Shown here: in pieces, positions 6,267 to 10,348 of the stretch
Layout of the letters: the number at the start of each line of letters is the position of its first letter
Numbering within the stretch: position 1 is the first letter of the stretch
From: an uncultured Rhodanobacter sp.
GTDB taxonomy: Bacteria; Pseudomonadota; Gammaproteobacteria; Xanthomonadales; Rhodanobacteraceae
Assembly (NCBI GenBank): GCA_903827735.1
Contig: CAIKJM010000585.1
Span: forward strand, 1 to 10,349
DNA: 10,349 nucleotides
Reading direction: 5' to 3'
Notes under the pieces: model-generated
What the model saw: only the letters and a program-made list of their open reading frames with translations
What the model was told of the DNA's origin: nothing
The model's database searches: none
Program-made: the position numbers and the translations under genes

Positions 6267-6478
6267 CGGCCGACTCTACAATGCCGCCTTTACTGCTAGC
6301 AGCTCTGAAATCTACGGACCGCTCACCGGGCTGGAACAATCGGTCGCGCGAGGTGCAACGATTTTATTTGGGCCGTCTCACTCTTTTCGTGGTCCCATAT
6401 CGTCGCTGGGTAAATCGACGAGAAGATAAACGGGTCGCTGCATGGCGCCAAGCGCATGAGAAAGAGGTGACCAAATGA
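6263..6478 (+). CDS. Small basic hypothetical protein (71 aa)
   Basis: This 71-residue protein is not recognised. It is arginine-rich (for example REVQRFYLGRL and YRRWVNRREDKRVAAWRQAHEKE), with one short hydrophobic run (LGRLTLFVVPYRRW, about 34-47) that could be a buried strand or helix. The start ATGA overlaps the preceding frame and has GGAG at 6250-6253 about 9 bases upstream. The stop overlaps the next start, again ATGA (6475-6478). Same-strand coupling to the AlpA-like and winged-helix genes suggests it belongs to the control or replication module of the element. Function is unknown. Confidence 0.6.
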   Translation: MTADSTMPPLLLAALKSTDRSPGWNNRSREVQRFYLGRLTLFVVPYRRWVNRREDKRVAAWRQAHEKEVTK

Positions 6479-6720
6479 CATTGCAACCCGTAAGGCCAGT
6501 AATTGCCATTGGTGATCTGGACGAATGGAGAGCGTGGCGAAAGGCTCGCAAGTTGCAAAAGCAGCGAGAGCGACGCCGCACCTATCTCCGCATTGATTAC
6601 TACCCTAGCAAGGCTGCTCAGGCCGTAATTTATGCCCGAGCCGGGCACTTCGTTGGCGGCGATTATTCGAGCGTAATAGACGCGCTTGTGTTGCGGGGTT
6701 CCGTCGAGATTCCGGAATAA
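6475..6720 (+). CDS. Small island-associated hypothetical protein (81 aa)
   Basis: The 81-residue product begins with a charged helical region (DEWRAWRKARKLQKQRERRRTYLRIDYYPS, about residues 19-48). It then has a compact C-terminal part (AAQAVIYARAGHFVGGDYSSVIDALVLRGSVEIPE). The LRIDYYPS...GGDYSSVID pattern is familiar to me from small proteins of tRNA-associated islands, but I know no experimental function. The start has a good Shine-Dalgarno GAGGTGA (6464-6470) and the ATGA overlap with the upstream stop, so translation is probably coupled. It is the last gene of the overlapping operon. Its stop codon lies inside the first copy of a TTCCGGAATAAA repeat. Confidence 0.72.
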   Translation: MTLQPVRPVIAIGDLDEWRAWRKARKLQKQRERRRTYLRIDYYPSKAAQAVIYARAGHFVGGDYSSVIDALVLRGSVEIPE

Positions 6721-6779
6721 ACTAACGCGAATAAAGACCAGTTTGATGTATCTGAGTTCCGGCGGGTTTCCGGAATAAA
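6710..6779 (+). repeat. Direct repeat TTCCGGAATAAA, two copies
   Basis: Identical 12-mers lie at 6710-6721 and 6768-6779, each containing the palindrome TTCCGGAA; a partial copy, GTTCCGG, lies between them (about 6756-6762). The first copy overlaps the stop of the upstream gene. Protein-binding or recombination sites are possible; the role is unknown. Confidence 0.45.
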
Positions 6780-6796
6780 GTAGGGCAAATTAGATG

Positions 6797-6819
6797 TTGC
6801 AAATGCAATAAATTTGCAA
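6797..6819. repeat. 8-bp inverted repeat downstream of the island operon
   Basis: TTGCAAAT (6797-6804) and ATTTGCAA (6812-6819) form a perfect 8-bp inverted repeat with a 7-nt loop. It lies between the converging operon end and the minus-strand lipoprotein gene. No T-run follows on either strand, so it is not a classic terminator; an operator or weak terminator is possible. Confidence 0.35.
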
Positions 6820-6876
6820 GGAAGTCAGCTCAAACATTCCAAGGCTGACCATGGACTTATCTCTTCAAGACCATCG

Positions 6877-7323
6877 CTATTGCACGTATTTGATCACGGC
6901 AAATTTCGATGAGTGGTGTCTGAGCGGTATTGCAACCGTTGACCCATAGCCCGCTGCCCCATTCCCCGTTGCGTAGGCGCTTGCTGTGCTGGATGAGTAA
7001 TACCCCGCAATCTGTGAATCGCTGCGAATCAGTACGAGCGCATCGCCGCCCGCTTCTTTAGCCTTCTTCACCATGTCGCTTTTCAGTTGCGCCATCGGTA
7101 TCAAGCCGCCCGGCCTTTCATCGTCAATGATTCCGAGGATAACGAAATCTCGTGGTGGTTCTCCGTTATCCCATATGGCCATTCCATCGGTCACCGCTGA
7201 AGTGCCCCCTTGTCCATGTATCGGGGCATTGTTACGACTAGCGTAGGTTTCGTAATTTGTTTGAGCGCACGATGCCAAGAATGGCACAGCGAAGCTAAGT
7301 ATTAGCGAGCGATAGATATTCAT
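6877..7323 (-). CDS. Putative lipoprotein of unknown function
   Basis: The 148-residue protein begins with a lipoprotein signal peptide: MNIYRS, a hydrophobic core LILSFAVPF, and the lipobox LASC with C19 as the lipidated residue. It is therefore expected to be anchored in a membrane facing the periplasm. The mature part has a segment FVILGIIDDERPGG, an amphipathic helix LKSDMVKKAKEAGGDALVLI, and a Ser/Ala/Gly/Tyr-rich stretch (YYSSSTASAYATGNGAAGYG). The pattern 'G-I-I-x-D ... AKEAGGDALV' resembles small envelope lipoproteins with an RcsF/DUF4156-like fold, but I cannot confirm a family. The frame is open to 7434, but the ATG at 7321-7323 has GAGGGG about 6-8 bases upstream and starts exactly at the signal peptide. 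It is divergent from the XRE-type gene. Confidence 0.8.
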   Translation of the reverse strand: MNIYRSLILSFAVPFLASCAQTNYETYASRNNAPIHGQGGTSAVTDGMAIWDNGEPPRDFVILGIIDDERPGGLIPMAQLKSDMVKKAKEAGGDALVLIRSDSQIAGYYSSSTASAYATGNGAAGYGSTVAIPLRHHSSKFAVIKYVQ

Positions 7324-7443
7324 TGGTCCCCTCACGTTTGGCACGTCTAAGGTGATTTCGCATCTCCGAGTGCGCGATCTACCATCCGGCGTCGATCCTA
7401 CGTGACTTATAGTCCGTGTTCCAATAGTCCACAAGGCGTGACC

Positions 7444-7469
7444 GTAGGGGAGTGGATATCACCCCCTAC
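7444..7469. promoter_or_regulatory. Inverted repeat spanning the XRE gene start
   Basis: GTAGGGG (7444-7450) and CCCCTAC (7463-7469) form a perfect 7-bp inverted repeat with a 12-bp spacer. It encloses the GTG start at 7452 and covers the only purine-rich ribosome-binding candidate. It could be an autoregulatory operator for the HTH protein or an mRNA hairpin limiting its translation; both are inferences. Confidence 0.4.
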
Positions 7470-7736
7470 ATTGGCCCTGCATTTCGGCTCGTGCGCGAAC
7501 GCGCTGCCCTAAGCCAGGAGGAGCTAGCTTTCCGCGCCGGCCTTGACCGCACGTATATAAGCGGCATTGAGCGGGGCCGCAGAAACCCCTCTCTACACTC
7601 CATGCAGCGGATTGCCGCAGAGTTGTCGCAATCGCTAGATCAAATTTTCAATTTAGCGCGCGAGTTAGCCGGGCAAACAGGCGAAGTCCCAGCGCAACGA
7701 CGAGTCAGAAAACGCGCAGGCGGTGCCGTCCCTTAA
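7452..7736 (+). CDS. XRE-family helix-turn-helix transcriptional regulator
   Basis: The 94-residue protein is a Cro/C1-type DNA-binding protein. The HTH_3 domain spans about residues 8-65: FRLVRERAALSQEELAFRAGL (helices 1-2), the recognition helix in DRTYISGIERGRRNPS, then LHSMQRIAAELSQSLDQIF. A basic tail (RRVRKRAGG) follows. The only start is GTG at 7452, as stop codons lie close upstream in frame and no in-frame ATG precedes the HTH. GGGG is only 1 base from the GTG, an unusually tight spacing. It is divergent from the lipoprotein gene, with 128 bp between the start codons. A toxin partner is not evident downstream, so this is probably a solo regulator. Confidence 0.82.
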   Translation: MDITPYIGPAFRLVRERAALSQEELAFRAGLDRTYISGIERGRRNPSLHSMQRIAAELSQSLDQIFNLARELAGQTGEVPAQRRVRKRAGGAVP

Positions 7737-7740
7737 GCAT

Positions 7741-7813
7741 GGTTTAGGCAGAGTGAGCGAAGGTGTCAGTCGCTTATGTCGGACGCCGCCTACATAGGGA
7801 AACTGCCTAACCC
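7741..7813. repeat. 73-bp element with terminal inverted repeats
   Basis: GGTTTAGGCAG (7741-7751) and CTGCCTAACCC (7803-7813) are inverted repeats matching at 10 of 11 positions. A second, inner palindrome TATGT/ACATA (7775-7779, 7792-7796) encloses a GC-rich core. It starts 5 bp after the XRE stop. It has no T-tract, so it is not a standard terminator. The arms contain GCCTAAC/TTAGGC, like integron core boxes but in the wrong relative order for an attC. Confidence 0.4.
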
Positions 7814-8139
7814 GATTGTGCGATTCCTATGGATATTGCATCGTCAAGCTGCCTCGCAAGTCTGGCCCGATCCGACAGGTGTCGGGCAATAGCCGACGCT
7901 GCAACGTCAGGTGGAACCGACGATCGGGGCAACCCTAAGGGCACCCATAAGGCCATGCGGTGGAGCTCGTGGCTATCGGGTGCTTGAACCCTACCGCCAT
8001 GGATGAAAAAGCCGGTGTGAAGCATGGGGTGTCGTTGCTGGGAAGGATGATGGCGTCGATCGTCTTTATCCGGCAAAGGCATTGAAGCCACTCTAGCTTC
8101 GACAAGTTGCGGCAGTTCTGCGAGAAGAAGACCGCTCAT
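7807..8139 (-). CDS. Doubtful hypothetical ORF (110 aa)
   Basis: This is the longest open frame in the roughly 580-bp stretch between the XRE gene and the first cassette, and I do not recognise it. The predicted product is His/Arg/Pro-rich with no membrane segment or clear motif; its C-terminal third (about 78-108) could be helical. No convincing Shine-Dalgarno precedes the ATG at 8137-8139. The stop lies inside the 73-bp inverted-repeat element. Codon use is not obviously abnormal for the region, so a real but unknown gene remains possible. The alternative is non-coding or decayed DNA. Confidence 0.25.
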   Translation of the reverse strand: MSGLLLAELPQLVEARVASMPLPDKDDRRHHPSQQRHPMLHTGFFIHGGRVQAPDSHELHRMALWVPLGLPRSSVPPDVAASAIARHLSDRARLARQLDDAISIGIAQSG

Positions 8140-8318
8140 AGGCTCGGTGCGCTTACTCGGTTGTTTTCTACGTTCGCAACACTGCGAGATTAGACTGCAG
8201 GATTAGGCTGCAACAAGGTCATTAAGTCTTTGATTTGTTTGCGTCGTAACACCTCTCTAAGTTTCGCTCGTCGAGGATAGGCGGTAGGACTAGACTTCAC
8301 TTTGAAATCTACTTAGCG
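8140..8318. other. Gene-free leader before the first cassette core
   Basis: I see no gene here. It holds a tandem pair of 13-mers, GATTAGACTGCAG (8188-8200) and GATTAGGCTGCAA (8201-8213), which differ at two positions. It also holds a weak long-range inverted repeat, CTAAGTTTC (8257-8265) against GAAA...CTTAG (8304-8316), just before the first GTTAGGC core (8318-8324). This is where an attI site and the cassette promoter would be expected. It resembles neither the downstream attC sites nor an obvious promoter. It could be attI or a degenerate attC. Confidence 0.4.
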
Positions 8319-8334
8319 TTAGGCCAAAAGAGCT

Positions 8335-8703
8335 ATGGATATCTCTGAGTCCTATTTGACGCTAGGCTCTGCTGCGTTCGAGCTCGGCTTACCCGTTGCA
8401 GCAGTTGTGCTCTTGGCGTTCGTGGCTCGTATACAAAAATTCGCCGCCGTAATTTTGGGAGCCGTGACACCTTTATTGCTTGCTTACGTGTTCGTGGCGG
8501 GATCCTACCTTTTCGTACCGGCAAAGCCTTCCGGAATGTTCCCCGTTTCGGCTGTGTGGTTAATGTCTTTCGGTGTCTACTTAGCGCTTGTAGCAGTTGG
8601 TACGATGTTGGCATTCATTCCAAAGCCATCCAATCTATACGCCCGATACTTTATGGGCTTCTTGTCCGCTCCTATTTGCTACGCTTTGTTCCACCTAGTC
8701 TAG
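8335..8703 (+). CDS. Cassette 1: four-TM hypothetical membrane protein
   Basis: The 122-residue protein is almost entirely hydrophobic. Four likely membrane helices lie at about residues 13-31, 36-61, 70-95 and 102-121, with a short basic loop (ARIQK) after the first and KPSNLYAR before the last. I recognise no family, and no catalytic or transporter signature is visible. It is expected in the inner membrane. The ATG at 8335 is 11 bp after the first core site and preceded by a purine-rich AAAAGAG. The stop (8701-8703) lies 16 bp before attC 1. It is the first visible cassette in the array, the position normally best expressed from an upstream promoter, although no promoter was identified with confidence. 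Confidence 0.78.
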   Translation: MDISESYLTLGSAAFELGLPVAAVVLLAFVARIQKFAAVILGAVTPLLLAYVFVAGSYLFVPAKPSGMFPVSAVWLMSFGVYLALVAVGTMLAFIPKPSNLYARYFMGFLSAPICYALFHLV

Positions 8704-8719
8704 TAGGCAGTTTTTCGCT

Positions 8720-8776
8720 GCCTAACAATTCGTTCAAGGCGGACGGCTTCGCCGCCGCTTAACTCAAGCGTTAGGC
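8720..8776 (+). repeat. attC site 1
   Basis: The R'' box GCCTAAC (8720-8726) and R' box GTTAGGC (8770-8776) bound a 57-bp site. The central hairpin GCGGACGGC-TTC-GCCGCCGC has one unpaired A, the expected extrahelical-base arrangement. R'' is perfectly complementary to the cassette's own 5' core at 8318-8324. Confidence 0.92.
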
Positions 8777-8793
8777 CCTACAAGGAGAGTTTG

Positions 8794-9156
8794 ATGACAC
8801 CTGTTTTTGATTCTGGCGCCAATCTCGTAGCTTGGTTCGATGGCCAGCACTTCTTTGACCTCGACCAAAACTGGATCGCGTTCGCAGCCAATGGCCACAT
8901 CTTCTCGGCTAACAGCAACGGGTGGCTTGGGCCGTTCCAAGATGGATCTCTTCTAGACATAAATGGTCGGCCAGTTGCTTGGCTCCAAGGCACCACTCCA
9001 AGCGGCACACTCAAGCCACTGAAGCCATTGATGCCCCTCAAGCCGCTCAAGCCTTTGCGCCCCTTGCGTTCGCTTAATCCCCTCAAACCCCTTCGTCCAC
9101 TCCAACCTCTTGGCGGTTGGTCGCAAATGCAGTTCGCACAGTGGCTGGCGCAGTAG
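8794..9156 (+). CDS. Cassette 2: beta-flower-like protein with Leu-x-Pro repeat tail
   Basis: The 120-residue protein has two parts. Residues about 8-66 contain four similar short beta units (around NLVAWFDGQHFFD, NWIAFAANGHIFS, NGWLGPFQDGSLLD and GRPVAWLQG). This resembles the '4-fold beta flower' domain known from other small proteins, including cassette-type ones, but the match is by eye. Residues 73-105 are eleven consecutive L-x-P/S triplets (LKP, LMP, LRP, LRS, LNP, LQP), giving a basic, extended polyproline-like rod. The protein ends GGWSQMQFAQWLAQ. The ATG at 8794 follows AAGGAGAG (8782-8789), a strong Shine-Dalgarno; TTG at 8791 is too close to it. No signal peptide is seen. Function is unknown; binding or scaffolding is speculation. 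Confidence 0.8.
   Translation: MTPVFDSGANLVAWFDGQHFFDLDQNWIAFAANGHIFSANSNGWLGPFQDGSLLDINGRPVAWLQGTTPSGTLKPLKPLMPLKPLKPLRPLRSLNPLKPLRPLQPLGGWSQMQFAQWLAQ
9010..9108 (+). repeat. Degenerate 9-bp tandem repeat encoding Leu-x-Pro
   Basis: Eleven tandem 9-bp units of the type CTCAAGCCN encode L-x-P triplets, with ten ending in Pro and one in Ser (LRS). Codons vary between units (CTC/CTG/TTG/CTT; AAG/AAA/CGC/CGT), so the tract is old or selected at the protein level rather than freshly slipped. The opposite strand reads as Gly-x-x collagen-like, which is an artefact. Confidence 0.85.
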
Positions 9157-9157
9157 C

Positions 9158-9214
9158 CCCTAACTTCTCGTTCAAGGCGGACGGCTGCGCCGCCGCTTAA
9201 CTCAAGCGTTAGGT
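9158..9214 (+). repeat. attC site 2
   Basis: R'' is CCCTAAC (9158-9164) and R' is GTTAGGT (9208-9214); length 57 bp. The hairpin is identical to the other sites except for a TGC loop. R'' mismatches the cassette's 5' core (TTAGGC) at one position, the only such mismatch in the array. Confidence 0.92.
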
Positions 9215-9220
9215 ATCGCC

Positions 9221-9475
9221 ATGGAAGTACTCGTTGCTGGTGTACAAGCATTCTTCTTCGGACTAATCGGTGCCATCATCGCGTCGGTCATTTTTTATCT
9301 TTCAACCCGCCGCAAACCGGATACTCCCCTTATCTTGGGGCTAGCAATTGGCATCGGCACAACCAGAGCTATCGAGGCGCAGTGGCCTGTGTTACTGGCA
9401 TACCAACCTCTTGTCGTATGCGCTTGTGTTGTCGCATGCGTGGGGCTGGCAAAGTTATCGCGTGGTGCTACCTAA
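9221..9475 (+). CDS. Cassette 3: small hypothetical membrane protein (84 aa)
   Basis: The 84-residue protein has a strong N-terminal membrane helix (about 6-28, FFFGLIGAIIASVIFYL), a basic loop STRRKPDT and a moderately hydrophobic GLAIGIGT segment (36-47). A second strong helix lies at about 56-78 (VLLAYQPLVVCACVVACVGL). Two or three TM passes in the inner membrane are expected. It matches no family I know. The ATG at 9221 is only 6 bp after the core box; the only ribosome-binding candidate is the AGG of TTAGGT itself (9211-9213), 7 bases upstream. The stop TAA (9473-9475) lies inside the R'' box of attC 3, so gene and recombination site overlap. Confidence 0.75.
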   Translation: MEVLVAGVQAFFFGLIGAIIASVIFYLSTRRKPDTPLILGLAIGIGTTRAIEAQWPVLLAYQPLVVCACVVACVGLAKLSRGAT

Positions 9476-9526
9476 CCATTCATTCGAGGCGGACGGCTGC
9501 GCCGCCGCTCAATTCCAGCGTTAGGC
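9470..9526 (+). repeat. attC site 3
   Basis: R'' ACCTAAC (9470-9476) is perfectly complementary to the cassette's own 5' core (GTTAGGT). R' is GTTAGGC (9520-9526). Length is 57 bp. It is the most divergent of the five outside the hairpin (CATTCGAGG, CTCAATTCC), but several changes fall on both arms. Confidence 0.92.
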
Positions 9527-9536
9527 ATTAACTCGC

Positions 9537-9839
9537 ATGAATGGACGCGTGTCGAATCTTCTAAAGACATTGGCAAAGTGGATGCTTTTCGCTTCTGCAG
9601 CTATCTTTGTTACAGGTTTTTGCTGGATCATCGGGGCAGCTCCTTGTAGCAACGTCGGCGCCTACATCCTCATTTTGGCTATCGCTCTAACAGCGTTGTC
9701 AGCCTTCGCGTTATTGGTGAGGGTATTTACAGTCCGCACGGCGGAGTCAGTTGGGCTTGCGGCCGCTGTTGCCTTCTGGGGCGTTTTGGAGTTCGGCATA
9801 TTCGCCTTTACAGCGCTTATGCTGTGCCGAGGCGTTTAA
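9537..9839 (+). CDS. Cassette 4: three-TM hypothetical membrane protein (100 aa)
   Basis: The 100-residue protein has a basic N-terminus (NGRVSNLLKTLAK) and three probable membrane helices at about residues 13-35, 41-64 and 71-97. Two Cys residues (C29, C37) flank the end of helix 1, and C97 is near the C-terminus. No family is recognised. The ATG at 9537 is 10 bp after the attC core; no Shine-Dalgarno is present except AGG of the core (9523-9525), 11 bases upstream. The stop TAA is at 9837-9839, 2 bp before attC 4. With cassettes 1 and 3, it makes three membrane proteins among five cassettes. Confidence 0.75.
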   Translation: MNGRVSNLLKTLAKWMLFASAAIFVTGFCWIIGAAPCSNVGAYILILAIALTALSAFALLVRVFTVRTAESVGLAAAVAFWGVLEFGIFAFTALMLCRGV

Positions 9840-9841
9840 GC

Positions 9842-9898
9842 GCCTAACATTTCGTTCAAGGCGGACGGCTACGCCGCCGCTTAACTCCAGCGTTAGCC
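9842..9898 (+). repeat. attC site 4
   Basis: R'' GCCTAAC (9842-9848) is complementary to the cassette's own 5' core TTAGGC. R' is GTTAGCC (9892-9898). Length is 57 bp, with the same GCGGACGGC hairpin and a TAC loop. Confidence 0.92.
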
Positions 9899-9906
9899 TC
9901 TAATCC

Positions 9907-10287
9907 ATGAAAACTTACGAAGGACTTGATGCCCAAGGAAGTGTTGTCTACTTCGAGGTTTCTAATGCCTTGTTTTCGCGTCGTGCGGCGTACAAGCTCG
10001 TGTCACGCGTTCCCGGTGTTCTGCTCAAAACCAAACCCAATCTTTGGCCCTTTGGCAGCGACGATGTCTTCTGTAAGTTCGAGCTGGACGGTAAGCATTT
10101 CGAGCTATGGGAGCCGTTCGGCGACAATAGCCGCTTCCATGTTGCAGCAAAGCCCTTGGAACCATGCGACGCTTTGCAACGTGTCCACAGGGCTTTCCAA
10201 GTACATCACCCTATCTCGGGCATCACGCGGTGCCTCATACTCGTAGCTGGCTTGGCGCTTGTTTGCTTTCGTTTGTTTGCGCACTGA
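9907..10287 (+). CDS. Cassette 5: soluble domain with C-terminal membrane anchor (126 aa)
   Basis: The 126-residue protein has a mixed alpha/beta N-terminal domain (about 1-98) with conserved-looking features: EVSNALFSRRAAYKLVSRVPGV, FCKFELDGKHFELWEPFGDNSRFHV, and a helix CDALQRVHRAFQ. A single hydrophobic helix follows at about 105-124 (GITRCLILVAGLALVCFRLF). This predicts a tail-anchored inner-membrane protein with its main domain in the cytoplasm. I have the impression of similar cassette-encoded hypotheticals but know no function. The ATG at 9907 is 8 bp after the core TTAGCC, with no visible Shine-Dalgarno, so initiation may be weak or leader-independent. The stop TGA (10285-10287) is 4 bp before attC 5. 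Confidence 0.78.
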   Translation: MKTYEGLDAQGSVVYFEVSNALFSRRAAYKLVSRVPGVLLKTKPNLWPFGSDDVFCKFELDGKHFELWEPFGDNSRFHVAAKPLEPCDALQRVHRAFQVHHPISGITRCLILVAGLALVCFRLFAH

Positions 10288-10291
10288 CTCA

Positions 10292-10348
10292 GGCTAACAA
10301 CTCGTTCAAGGCGGACGGCTTCGCCGCCGCTTAACTCAAGCGTTAGAC
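10292..10348 (+). repeat. attC site 5
   Basis: R'' GGCTAAC (10292-10298) is complementary to the cassette's unusual 5' core TTAGCC (9893-9898). R' is GTTAGAC (10342-10348), so the next cassette starts TTAGAC and should end with an attC whose R'' reads GTCTAAC. Length is 57 bp. Confidence 0.92.

Larger units (their letters stand above)
3441..6720 (+). mobile_element. tRNA-Leu-associated integrative element, left part
   Basis: A P4-type integrase gene starts 185 bp after the tRNA-Leu 3' end and is followed by an AlpA-like regulator and a tightly overlapped set of small genes. This is the standard left-end architecture of a satellite-phage-like or genomic-island element integrated at a tRNA 3' end. 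The left junction (attL) should lie in the 3' part of the tRNA. I found no second copy of the tRNA 3' end (about 3431-3451) inside the window, so the right end is beyond it or decayed. The end coordinate given marks only the last gene of the recognisable operon; the accessory DNA up to the cassette array may also belong to the element. Confidence 0.6.

Noticed and set aside
7829..7987. 52-codon plus-strand frame starting at 7829
   Set aside because: It has no Shine-Dalgarno, no recognisable motif and overlaps the minus-strand frame; there is no way to prefer it.
7452..8139. Toxin-antitoxin pair with the XRE protein as antitoxin
   Set aside because: The downstream frame is on the opposite strand, unrecognised and unlinked by translation; no HipA-, HigB- or RelE-like features were seen.
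8778..9251. Minus-strand frame with Gly-x-x collagen-like repeats opposite cassette 2
   Set aside because: It is the antisense of the Leu-x-Pro repeat (CTC-AAG-CC read backwards gives Gly-Leu/Phe units), spans an attC site and has no ribosome-binding site; the plus-strand gene has a strong one.
8720..10348. CRISPR array
   Set aside because: The repeats are regularly similar but spaced by 255-390 bp of coding sequence, are asymmetric in core boxes and contain attC features; no cas genes are present.
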